In this document: positions 7,222 through 14,824 of the stretch, piece by piece
How positions within the stretch are numbered: position 1 is the stretch's first letter
Layout of the letters: each line of letters starts with the position of its first letter
Assembly (NCBI GenBank): GCA_910585545.1
Contig: CAJUFN010000002.1
Span: 1 to 60,327, forward strand
DNA: 60,327 nt
From: an uncultured Lachnospiraceae bacterium
GTDB taxonomy: Bacteria > Bacillota > Clostridia > Lachnospirales > Lachnospiraceae
Reading direction: 5' to 3'
Notes under the pieces: model-generated
Told to the model about the DNA's origin: nothing
Database searches by the model: none
The model's input: the letters and a program-made list of their open reading frames with translations, nothing else
Position numbers and translations under genes: made by a program

Positions 7222-9054
7222 TCATCTTCCCTGTAATATTTTCATCGCCGTCTCCTCTTCAAACTGCCTCGAATACAATTCATAATAATATCCCTTCGCC
7301 TGCAGCAGTTCTTTGTGATTTCCTCTCTCAATGATTTTTCCGTTTTTTACCACCAATATCAAGTCAGCCCGCCGAATCGTCGACAACCGATGCGCGATCA
7401 CAAACGAGGTATGTCCTTTCAGCAAATGCTCTGTCGCATTCTGAATCAACTGTTCTGTCTCCGTGTCGATAGACGAAGTCGCCTCGTCCAACACGAAAAT
7501 CGCCGGATTCGCTAAAATCGCTCTGGCAAAAGAGATGAGCTGTTTCTCTCCGGTAGACAAAAGTCCTCCGCTTTCTCCCACGTCACTATCATATCCGTCT
7601 TTCAATTTTTCTACGACCACATCTGCCGACACGCTTTTCGCTGCCGCGATTATTTCCTCCTCCGTGGCATCCAATCTTCCATAACGGATGTTTTCCCGCA
7701 CAGTTCCCGAAAACAAATGCGGATTCTGAAGCACATAACCAATTTGGCTGTGAAGCCAAAGCTGCGATCGTTCTCTATAATCAACACCATCAATCAATAT
7801 TCTTCCTTCCGTCGGTTCAAAAAATCTTCCCACAAGATTCACAAGCGTGGATTTGCCTGCCCCCGTCTCCCCGACAATTGCCACGTTCATCCCCGCCGGC
7901 ACATGTAGATTAAAATGCTCCAGCACATACTCCTTTCCATCTGGATATCGAAACGAGACATCTTCAAAAACAATATCGCCTTTTATCTTCTCCCAGTTTT
8001 CCTTTTTCGCTTCAAAAGAATCCCCATACTTTTCTATCACCTCTTGACAATCTACTATATTCGGTTCTTGTTCCAGCAAATCCATAACACGCTCAATATT
8101 CGCCTGACAGGAAATCAAATCCGCAAGCAGTCTTGCAAGCTGCTGAATCGGCTCGAAGATGACAACCGCATAGGAAATAAACACCGACAACGTTCCAAGC
8201 CGCATCAAATCATGCTGTACCATATAACCGCCTCTTGCCAATACAATTGCCGAAACTGCAGAACTAAACAGCAAAATCGTAGGAACAAAAACCGCGTTTA
8301 ACTTCGCACAATGACTTGCCGCCCGGTGCATTTCTTTCGTATGTTCAAAAAACAACTGTTCATTATCATTCTCAATGACCATGCTCTTCGATGTCTTCAC
8401 ACCGGTAATCCCCTCATTATATGCGCTCGTAATCTGGGAATTGATTTTCCGAACCTTTCGGTTCCACCTAAGAATCTTGTTCTGGAAATACACTGTCAAA
8501 ACTGCAATACACGGAACCACTAGCATAATGATCAACGCAAGCTGTACATTCAGTATGAACATGATCACAAACACGCTGACTACATAAATCAGCGCCCAGA
8601 ACATATCCACCAGCCCCCATGCAGTCATACCTGCGATACGAAGCGTGTCACTCATCACACGTGCATGGATATAGCCAACCGGCGTTGTATTGTAGTAGGA
8701 AAATGACAACGTCTGCAAATGTTCGAACTGTGCCCGTTTCAAATCCTTTCCCACATTCATCTCGATGGTCGTCGCCGCATGGACCGAAAAGTATACACAA
8801 ATCGTCTGACCCAGAATCACAGCAAAATAAACCGCCCCGAATATCCAAAGTCCTTCCAACGTATCCGGCACGATAAAATGATCAATAGCATAACTCTGAA
8901 ACAATGGCACCAATACATCTACACCGGCAAGCAGAATATTCAACCCAAACGTAATAAAAAAATATGTTTTATATGGTTTAAAAAACGGAAATAGTTTCGC
9001 CCATATTCGAAAACTAAAGGGTTTATTATATTCCTGTTCTTCATATGCCGCCAT
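7222..9054 (-). CDS. ABC exporter half-transporter, second subunit
   Basis: This 610-residue fused membrane-ATPase subunit has an ABC type-1 transmembrane domain of six helices (about residues 20-325) followed by a nucleotide-binding domain. Walker A is GETGAGKST and Walker B is FVLDEATSSID. The signature is STGEKQ rather than LSGGQ, a degenerate form known in heterodimeric exporters. It follows the first subunit with the stop and start codons directly adjacent (TAGATG). The pair probably exports drugs, lipids or peptides, as BmrCD/LmrCD-like systems do. The substrate is unknown. Confidence 0.9.
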   Translation of the reverse strand: MAAYEEQEYNKPFSFRIWAKLFPFFKPYKTYFFITFGLNILLAGVDVLVPLFQSYAIDHFIVPDTLEGLWIFGAVYFAVILGQTICVYFSVHAATTIEMNVGKDLKRAQFEHLQTLSFSYYNTTPVGYIHARVMSDTLRIAGMTAWGLVDMFWALIYVVSVFVIMFILNVQLALIIMLVVPCIAVLTVYFQNKILRWNRKVRKINSQITSAYNEGITGVKTSKSMVIENDNEQLFFEHTKEMHRAASHCAKLNAVFVPTILLFSSAVSAIVLARGGYMVQHDLMRLGTLSVFISYAVVIFEPIQQLARLLADLISCQANIERVMDLLEQEPNIVDCQEVIEKYGDSFEAKKENWEKIKGDIVFEDVSFRYPDGKEYVLEHFNLHVPAGMNVAIVGETGAGKSTLVNLVGRFFEPTEGRILIDGVDYRERSQLWLHSQIGYVLQNPHLFSGTVRENIRYGRLDATEEEIIAAAKSVSADVVVEKLKDGYDSDVGESGGLLSTGEKQLISFARAILANPAIFVLDEATSSIDTETEQLIQNATEHLLKGHTSFVIAHRLSTIRRADLILVVKNGKIIERGNHKELLQAKGYYYELYSRQFEEETAMKILQGR

Positions 9055-10818
9055 CTATTCTCCCTCCATTTCTGCCCGGTCATCCTGACTCATCTGAATA
9101 TCGTAAATACGTCGGTAGATACCATTTTGACAAATGAGCTGACTGTGGCTTCCCATCTCTTCTATCCTTCCCTGATTTAGAACCATGATCTGATCCGCAC
9201 CCATAAGCGTTGTAATACGATGCGAAACTAAAATGACTGTCGCTTCCTTCATATGTTCTTTTAATGCTTTTCGTATCAGCGCATCCGTCTGGGAATCCAC
9301 CGCCGACAAAGAATCATCAAAAACCATAATCGGGGTCTTGGCAAGCAGCATTCTGGCGATTGCCACACGCTGTCTTTGTCCTCCGGATAATGTTACCCCG
9401 CGCTCACCGACAAGCGTGTCATAACCATCCGCAAAACTCATGATGGTATCATCCACACAGGCAATTTTTGCCGCAGCACGTATCTCTTCCAACGACGCGT
9501 CCGGTCTGGATGCCGCGATATTCTCCCGTATGGTTCGCGAATACAAGAACGGCTCCTGCAGGACCATACCGACCGATTTTCTAAGCTTCTCCAATGGGAT
9601 TTCCTTAATATCCCTGCCACCGATACGGATATTCCCCTGTCCTTCTTCCAACTCATACAGTCTTGTCAGAAGCTGTATCACCGTGGATTTTCCGCTTCCG
9701 GTTCCGCCCAAGATTCCAAAAGTATTTCCCTGCAGAACAGAAAACGAAATATCCTTTAATACCTCTTTGCCCTGTTCGTACGCAAAATTCACCTTGGAAA
9801 ATGATATCCCAAACGCATCTTCCTCTTTCTTTATGTTTTCCCCGTATTTTTCTTCCACGGAGCGAATGATATAATCCACACGTTCAAACGACACCCCTGC
9901 TTTACTCATATCGGAAAGAATACGGCCAAGCCCGCGAATCGGCCACACCAGAGCCGCATTATAAGATGCAAATGCAATAAATTCCCCGACCGTAATCGCT
10001 CCATTTACTGTTTCCGCAGCCCCTAATACAATCACCGTAATCACCTGCAGCCCGGTAATCAGACCGCCAACGCCCCAGTAAAGACCAGACAGTGTTCCAA
10101 GCCGAATCCAAAGCTTCGCATACGCATCATTCTTCTTCGCAAAACGCTCCATCTCATACTTCTCGCGTCCAAAAGCACGTACCACCCGCACGCCCGTTGC
10201 ATTCTCCTGCACAACCGTGGACAGCGCTCCTTCCGCTTCATCTGCAAAAGTAAATTTCTTCGCGATCAGCCGATAAAAAATTGCCGAATATGCAGCCACC
10301 ACCGGAACAAACAAGAGTACAACACAAGATAATTTCACATTCATGGATAGCATCATTGCAAACGATGTCACCACAAGAAACACCGTACGAAACACTTCCA
10401 ATAACTGTGACACGACAAAATTACGGATAACTTCCACATCCGATGTACAGCGCTGGATGATATCCCCTGTCTGATTCTCATCATGCCATCTCATTGGTAA
10501 CTTTTGCACATGCACGAATAAGGTATCTCTTAAGTTCTTTGCAAAATTTTCTCCCGCCACCGCGGTATTTGCCCTGCTTACATAAGTAAAGATTCCCGAT
10601 GCAATCGCAACCCCTACCACCGCAAGCGCCAGCAGCCACAGGTTATCCGCAAGAAATCTATAGCTCTTTGTCTCCAATACCGTATCAATGCTAAATCGAA
10701 AAATCTGCGGCGTCAATGCATTTAAAACAGTCATCATGAAAGAAGCAATCATTGCTATCGCAAAATATCGCTTGGAGCCTTCAAAAAATTTATAGATAAG
10801 CTGTAACTTTCTTTTCAA
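9055..10818 (-). CDS. ABC exporter half-transporter, first subunit
   Basis: This 587-residue subunit has six transmembrane helices and a nucleotide-binding domain with Walker A GGTGSGKST and a canonical LSGGQRQR signature. Walker B ends in FDDS: Asp replaces the catalytic Glu. This pattern marks the degenerate ATP site of heterodimeric exporters and complements the partner subunit. The TTG at 10818 was chosen because GGGAGGAG lies nine bases upstream; the frame continues another 45 codons upstream but those residues are low-complexity and unlike the family. It forms a two-gene operon with the 7222-9054 gene. Confidence 0.9.
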   Translation of the reverse strand: MKRKLQLIYKFFEGSKRYFAIAMIASFMMTVLNALTPQIFRFSIDTVLETKSYRFLADNLWLLALAVVGVAIASGIFTYVSRANTAVAGENFAKNLRDTLFVHVQKLPMRWHDENQTGDIIQRCTSDVEVIRNFVVSQLLEVFRTVFLVVTSFAMMLSMNVKLSCVVLLFVPVVAAYSAIFYRLIAKKFTFADEAEGALSTVVQENATGVRVVRAFGREKYEMERFAKKNDAYAKLWIRLGTLSGLYWGVGGLITGLQVITVIVLGAAETVNGAITVGEFIAFASYNAALVWPIRGLGRILSDMSKAGVSFERVDYIIRSVEEKYGENIKKEEDAFGISFSKVNFAYEQGKEVLKDISFSVLQGNTFGILGGTGSGKSTVIQLLTRLYELEEGQGNIRIGGRDIKEIPLEKLRKSVGMVLQEPFLYSRTIRENIAASRPDASLEEIRAAAKIACVDDTIMSFADGYDTLVGERGVTLSGGQRQRVAIARMLLAKTPIMVFDDSLSAVDSQTDALIRKALKEHMKEATVILVSHRITTLMGADQIMVLNQGRIEEMGSHSQLICQNGIYRRIYDIQMSQDDRAEMEGE

Positions 10819-10970
10819 AATACAAATACTCCTCCCTCTTTTATGATTCTTCGCTTTTCCCGTTTCTTTATTGTAATCGCTCAATTTCCTAGCGTCAACC
10901 ACAAAGATTTCACGCACCTTTTCTTTTTCCTTGCATATATTATAGTATCGCACAGAAGGGAGATGCTATC

Positions 10971-11621
10971 ATGTCAGATAACAACCAGCAAGCAAGACCG
11001 TTATGTCCGGAAAACCGCACTGAATACTGCACCATACGTTTTCTGCATTCAGCCGCAAGACAGGACGCGGTAAATATTTGTATCGGCAATAAGCCACTTG
11101 CTTTTAATTTACAATACGGGGAAGTTTCTTCCTATTATATTGAAACCGCCGGCTTTAAGACCATTAACATCACAAACGCCAAAATGCCAAATATGATTCT
11201 GGAACGCGAAACTTTTCTTTTTCAAGATGGCGATGTCTATACCATTGCTCTGGTGAATGGGCGAAATGGATTTGCCATGTATCCGATCTCCGATGCTCCT
11301 TGCAGAACTATAAGACAGAAGTTCTCTTGTGTCCGAGCAGTCAATCTATCCTATAATTCGCCGGCATTGAACGTGACCGCACAAAGAGGCATGATTTGTT
11401 TTGAAGACTTGCGCTTTAAAACCATTGCACCGTATCGCCAAATAATCCAAGGCAAACAAGAATTTTATGTCTCAGAAACAGCAAGCGGCGCCGCCGCCTT
11501 CCATACAACGCAATCCATTACTCAAGGCAGAATGTATACGCTTTACATCATAGGGGACACTTACGGTTCCCCTGACTTAAGCCCGGTATTTACAGAAGAT
11601 TATTCCGGACTCCAAGACTAA
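10971..11621 (+). CDS. DUF4397 domain protein
   Basis: This 216-residue protein has the DUF4397 pattern: RFLHSAARQDAVNICIGNK near residues 25-43, followed by a beta-rich fold and YTIALVNG, then a second, weaker repeat (VRAVNLSYNSPALNVTAQ). No signal peptide or membrane helix is visible, so it looks cytosolic or non-classically surface associated. Its start has GGGAGATGCTATC upstream. It is divergent from the ABC exporter and convergent with the TasA-like operon. The biochemical function of this family is not established. Confidence 0.8.
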   Translation: MSDNNQQARPLCPENRTEYCTIRFLHSAARQDAVNICIGNKPLAFNLQYGEVSSYYIETAGFKTINITNAKMPNMILERETFLFQDGDVYTIALVNGRNGFAMYPISDAPCRTIRQKFSCVRAVNLSYNSPALNVTAQRGMICFEDLRFKTIAPYRQIIQGKQEFYVSETASGAAAFHTTQSITQGRMYTLYIIGDTYGSPDLSPVFTEDYSGLQD

Positions 11622-11630
11622 CATAGAGCG

Positions 11631-11672
11631 TTTTATGATATAGGAAAGTACAAACTTTCCTATATCATAAAA
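11631..11672. repeat. Terminator-associated palindrome, copy 3
   Basis: An exact repeat of copy 1 (19-base arms, loop ACAA), with the flank GAGCG at 11626-11630. On the minus strand its T-run directly follows the 11674-11698 terminator stem. Confidence 0.95.
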
Positions 11673-11673
11673 A

Positions 11674-11698
11674 CTGCCAGACATCACATGTCTGGCAG
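11674..11698 (-). terminator. Terminator of the sipW-tasA-like operon
   Basis: Perfect 11-base arms CTGCCAGACAT (11674-11684) and ATGTCTGGCAG (11688-11698) enclose a three-base loop. TTTTT follows on the minus strand, formed by the edge of palindrome copy 3. Confidence 0.92.
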
Positions 11699-11722
11699 CC
11701 ACCTATTGAAAGCACAAAATTC

Positions 11723-12565
11723 TTATTTTATTATAACTAATATATTTCCTAGTCCACCTTCTAGTTTTTCAGATTCTTCTGCAAGTTCCAAGACACATGT
11801 CTCCGCTCCTTCTTCCACAGACTCTGAAACAAGCGTCTCAATCTCTTCTTCCATAGAATCCGAGCCAAGCATCTCCATTTCTTCTTCTGCAGTTCCCGGA
11901 ACAAATGTCCCCGTTTCTTCTTCTACGAATTCAGGGTCAAACAGCTCCGCATCTCCCGCCATCGAGCCTTCCGAATTCCCTGGCTGCATGATTCCTACAG
12001 AATCTTCTCCCGGTTCTTCCGGCACCTCCGGTACTCCCGGTCCTTCTGGCACTTCCGGAATTTCTGGATCTTTTGGTTCTTCCGGTTCTGTTGGAACTTC
12101 CGGTTCCGTCGGCACTTCTGGTTCCTCTGGGTCTGTTGGAACTTCTGGCTCCTCTGGATCTGTTGGTACTTCCGGTTCCGTCGGCACTTCTGGCTCCTCT
12201 GGATCTGTCGGCACTTCTGGTTGTCCCGGTTCTTCTGGCACTCCCGGTGTTTCCTCAACCTGATCTTCGAGTTCTAAGTCTCCTCCATCCGGTTCCGTCA
12301 GCTCGGTATCTTCCGTGTCAGCCTCGCTCGTCTCCTGCGTCTCTTCTATGATTTCTTCCTCCAAGGCATTCTGCGCCTGCCAATTCTCCGAAACCACCAA
12401 CATATAAGAACTCTGGATCTTGCAAGAAAAAAATGCCCAGCTGGTACTCGTCAAAGACATCATGCACAGCAAGGCACCCAAAATAGAAGGCAACATCAAA
12501 AAAACTCTTGCTCTTATTTTCTTTAACCAATTATGAGAAAAACCTGTCGGTTTTCGGTTTTTCAT
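11723..12565 (-). CDS. Exported Glu/Pro-rich surface protein
   Basis: This 280-residue protein starts with basic residues and a hydrophobic stretch (about 20-45) ending STSWAFFS, which resembles the SipW-dependent signal peptides of TasA-like proteins. After an acidic region, residues 103-187 are a Glu-Pro-Val-Thr repeat built from units such as PEVPTDPEEPE. The C-terminal third is Glu-rich with scattered Gly and Met. No LPXTG motif is seen. It is the third gene after a SipW-type peptidase and a TasA-like protein, so an extended surface or matrix accessory role is likely. The ATG at 12565 has AAGGAGGGCAACC upstream. Confidence 0.72.
   Translation of the reverse strand: MKNRKPTGFSHNWLKKIRARVFLMLPSILGALLCMMSLTSTSWAFFSCKIQSSYMLVVSENWQAQNALEEEIIEETQETSEADTEDTELTEPDGGDLELEDQVEETPGVPEEPGQPEVPTDPEEPEVPTEPEVPTDPEEPEVPTDPEEPEVPTEPEVPTEPEEPKDPEIPEVPEGPGVPEVPEEPGEDSVGIMQPGNSEGSMAGDAELFDPEFVEEETGTFVPGTAEEEMEMLGSDSMEEEIETLVSESVEEGAETCVLELAEESEKLEGGLGNILVIIK
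12060..12250. repeat. Coding minisatellite in the Glu/Pro-rich gene
   Basis: Degenerate tandem units of about 18-42 bases, such as GGTTCCTCTGG and ACTTCCGGTTCCGTCGGC, encode the PEVPT/PEEPE repeats on the minus strand. Near-identical neighbours suggest recent slippage and likely length variation between strains. Confidence 0.8.
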
Positions 12566-12601
12566 GGTTGCCCTCCTTTTGTTGAATATTTCAATATACA
12601 A

Positions 12602-12638
12602 GTAAATTCTGTCGGGGACCTGCCCCGGCAGAATTTAC
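12602..12638 (-). promoter_or_regulatory. Intercistronic hairpin in the tasA-like operon
   Basis: The 16-base arms 12602-12617 and 12623-12638 pair with one wobble and a five-base loop, between the TasA-like gene and the Glu/Pro-rich gene. No T-tract follows, so mRNA stabilisation or partial attenuation is more likely than termination. Confidence 0.65.
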
Positions 12639-12685
12639 GTTTCATTTACTATTCTACATCATAGTTCGATAAACTCTTATTGGAT

Positions 12686-13528
12686 TTAATCTAAGCCATC
12701 GTTTCCACCATCACCATTGCCTTCATCCGGTGTACCTGTGTTGCCTTCATCAGTTCCTCCAACATTGTCTCTGTCTATGAACTTATCCTTCACACTACTA
12801 TCGTATCCTGTTCCAAGGCTATCTTTCTCGTGAGACAACTGAGTTGCATTTAAGTCGATATTCAATGTCATCTCGTAATCTTTAAAGTTGTTATCCCAAT
12901 TATCTCCATCAAAGCTATCTACTGCTTCCCAATAAACAACTACTGTCCAAGCCTCTTTTGTACTTGACTGCTCAGCTCCTGGAACTTGCTCTGCAGCTAC
13001 GATTTCGCCAATCTCCTTACCAAAGCCTTCCTCACCAAAGCCTACAAAAGTGAAATTTTCTGTTAAGGTAGCTTCCGTTACCTCTTCTGGAACTGCCGGA
13101 TCAGTACATTTCTTCATTGCGACCTTCATATGCTCCCGCAAATATGCTATTGTCCCATAATCATCAATTGGTCTTCCCTCTTCCGCAAAACTCAAAGCTA
13201 ACTCATAAACTATAGCTAAATCTCCAGCGTTCTCTACAACAAATGTCTCAGTAGCCATAGCACCTGGCTCCCATTGTATTGGCTCACCTTCTGTATTCAA
13301 GAATAACTCTGTACCTTCCAGAACCTCTTCTTCTGTATAACTTCCATCTGCGTTCTTTGCCAAATGCTTAAGTTTTACATCTAAATTCCCTGTATTAATC
13401 GTATTGCTACCCTCAGCGTGATCACTGAACCATGCGAACGTAGCGCCTGCCAGCATTGCCAGGCAAAGTACGATAGACATAATGTGCATTATTAATGACT
13501 TTCTCTTGTTATTCTTACGGATTTCCAT
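12686..13528 (-). CDS. TasA/camelysin-like matrix or fibre protein
   Basis: This 280-residue secreted protein has a SipW-dependent type signal: basic start, hydrophobic core at about 13-30 and the AGATFAWFSD junction typical of TasA and CalY. The following region (NTINTGNLDVKL, then EPGAMATETFVVENAG) matches the camelysin/TasA beta-sandwich. The C-terminus is a Gly/Asp/Asn tail. TasA proteins form biofilm fibres after processing by SipW. GGAGGAGG precedes the start. It lies directly after the SipW-type peptidase gene and downstream of a c-di-GMP riboswitch, which ties it to a sessile, matrix-making state. The fibre function is inferred from family and context. Confidence 0.82.
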   Translation of the reverse strand: MEIRKNNKRKSLIMHIMSIVLCLAMLAGATFAWFSDHAEGSNTINTGNLDVKLKHLAKNADGSYTEEEVLEGTELFLNTEGEPIQWEPGAMATETFVVENAGDLAIVYELALSFAEEGRPIDDYGTIAYLREHMKVAMKKCTDPAVPEEVTEATLTENFTFVGFGEEGFGKEIGEIVAAEQVPGAEQSSTKEAWTVVVYWEAVDSFDGDNWDNNFKDYEMTLNIDLNATQLSHEKDSLGTGYDSSVKDKFIDRDNVGGTDEGNTGTPDEGNGDGGNDGLD

Positions 13529-13611
13529 AATTATAATCCTCCTCCAATTTCATTTTCTTTTTTCATTTTGGTTTCTGGTTGTCATTAATTTTATATTTTG
13601 TTATCAGGTTA

Positions 13612-13652
13612 TACGGTATTTTCAGGTAACTGATACACTCGGGAAATACCGT
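13612..13652 (-). promoter_or_regulatory. Intercistronic hairpin between sipW-like and tasA-like genes
   Basis: ACGGTATTT and AAATACCGT form a nine-pair stem with a loop of about 22 bases in the 235-base gap between the two genes. It may set different expression levels of peptidase and fibre protein. No other gene is visible in this gap. Confidence 0.45.
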
Positions 13653-13763
13653 CAAACCCCAGTCGCATCACTTGTTCGCTTCTGCTCCTTCTGCTATAAA
13701 ATCACCTTCTATTTTTAAATCTCTTATTTCTTTTGGCTGCACTAACCTTATACACCGCATTTA

Positions 13764-14456
13764 TCATTCCTTCGGGATATCTTCCTCTGACTTCTTAGCA
13801 ACTAGCTCTTCTCTTAGTAGCTTAATCTCTTCCATAAGCTTCATTGTCTCTTCATGCTTTTGCCGAAGTTTCTCGCGCTCACTCTCTAATTCCTCAAGCT
13901 GTTCTTTTCGATACGCCCGGAAGATTCGAACGGCCTCGATTCCCTGCAAAACAATCAAGATAAAGAACGGAAGGAAAATACACAATATGTAACCTGGCAC
14001 CGTCTTTAAGAAATGGATAAATTTACCTACTCCCGGAATCCGGAACTGGTATTTTCCAAGCAACCTTGCAACACTTACTGTCGTTAAATCATCGATATTT
14101 GTCGTTGTTCCGTAAGTCACAAAAACAGGATACCCAAGATTATCTTCTCTTATCTCCCGAATCTTATGTGTAATCACACTGCCGTAGATGTCTGGATTGG
14201 CGGACTGGAAAGTAATAATATCTCCTACTTCTAATGTTCTAGGATCTACTTTCTTCGCCACCACCAAATCGCCTGCTTCAAAGTCCGTTGCTTTCATGGA
14301 GTTAGAAAGTACGATAAATATCTGATATCCAAAAAAGCTTCGGTCATGACGATTCACGGTGCTCATGGTAATAATGGTAAAAAGCATCATTCCCACAGAG
14401 GTTATTACAACTAGATAAGTCAATATGCTTTTGAAAATCGCTAACGCTCTTTTCAA
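13764..14456 (-). CDS. sipW: SipW-type signal peptidase I
   Basis: This 230-residue membrane protein has an N-terminal transmembrane helix (about 9-31), the catalytic Ser motif SNSM (Ser53) and a THKI motif near residue 103, where His replaces the usual catalytic Lys. That is the ER/archaeal-type arrangement seen in Bacillus SipW. A second helix near 150-175 is followed by a coiled coil (about 180-225). It should cleave the signals of the TasA-like and probably the Glu/Pro-rich protein encoded next to it. The start is a TTG at 14456 with AAAGGGGGTG upstream. It is first in its operon, behind a promoter and a c-di-GMP riboswitch. Confidence 0.87.
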   Translation of the reverse strand: MKRALAIFKSILTYLVVITSVGMMLFTIITMSTVNRHDRSFFGYQIFIVLSNSMKATDFEAGDLVVAKKVDPRTLEVGDIITFQSANPDIYGSVITHKIREIREDNLGYPVFVTYGTTTNIDDLTTVSVARLLGKYQFRIPGVGKFIHFLKTVPGYILCIFLPFFILIVLQGIEAVRIFRAYRKEQLEELESEREKLRQKHEETMKLMEEIKLLREELVAKKSEEDIPKE

Positions 14457-14583
14457 GTTTATCACCCCCTTTACCCATGATTTTGGGCAAAATAAAAACG
14501 CCAAAAAACGAAAGCGGGTAATAAATGCAAATTGCTACCACGCCTACACTCATAGACGTTGATACATTCAAGTTAGTTCCTGA

Positions 14584-14663
14584 ACGGCAATCGGCTGTCA
14601 TGCCACCAACGGTGGTTTAGACCCTTTGACTTTGCGTCCCTGCATTTCTACAGGTTTGCCAAA
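14584..14663 (-). promoter_or_regulatory. c-di-GMP-I (GEMM) riboswitch before sipW-tasA operon
   Basis: The minus strand shows the GEMM core: GGCAAACCTG, GAAA loop, CAGGGACGCAAAG, then GGTCTAAACCACC, a stem, and GACAGCCGATTGCC. These elements form the P1-P3 helices and tetraloop-receptor of the class I cyclic-di-GMP aptamer. The aptamer starts about 50 bases after the promoter and lies about 130 bases before the sipW-like start. No clear terminator follows, so control may act on translation or through a structure in the 14457-14583 stretch. ON or OFF sign cannot be told. Confidence 0.95.
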
Positions 14664-14716
14664 ATATAAAATTAAATGTTTCACAACTTAGCTCACTTGC
14701 GCTTCGTTGTGACTTT

Positions 14717-14745
14717 ATATTACCAGACACTTTTTTATTTGTCAA
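14717..14745 (-). promoter_or_regulatory. Promoter of the sipW-tasA-like operon
   Basis: On the minus strand TTGACA (14745-14740) and TAATAT (14722-14717) are separated by 17 bases, just upstream of the c-di-GMP aptamer. Confidence 0.8.
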
Positions 14746-14773
14746 CCACTTTTTTACATTTTTCCGGAAAATT

Positions 14774-14803
14774 TTACAGCCTGGCCATATAGCCAGACTG
14801 TAA
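14774..14803 (-). terminator. Terminator of the kinase/HPt/GGDEF operon
   Basis: The 12-base arms 14792-14803 and 14774-14785 pair with one wobble. AAAATTTT follows on the minus strand. Confidence 0.75.
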
Positions 14804-14824
14804 CAAAATTTTTTCAATCTTTTC

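Noticed and set aside
11631..11672. Palindromes as simple stand-alone terminators
   Set aside because: They could add to termination, but each lies next to a separate GC-containing terminator stem, so they are better treated as a distinct element.
11688..12263. Plus-strand collagen-like frame with GTSGSSGS repeats
   Set aside because: It is the reverse complement of the Glu/Pro-rich coding repeat of the minus-strand gene, which has the signal peptide, ribosome site and operon context.
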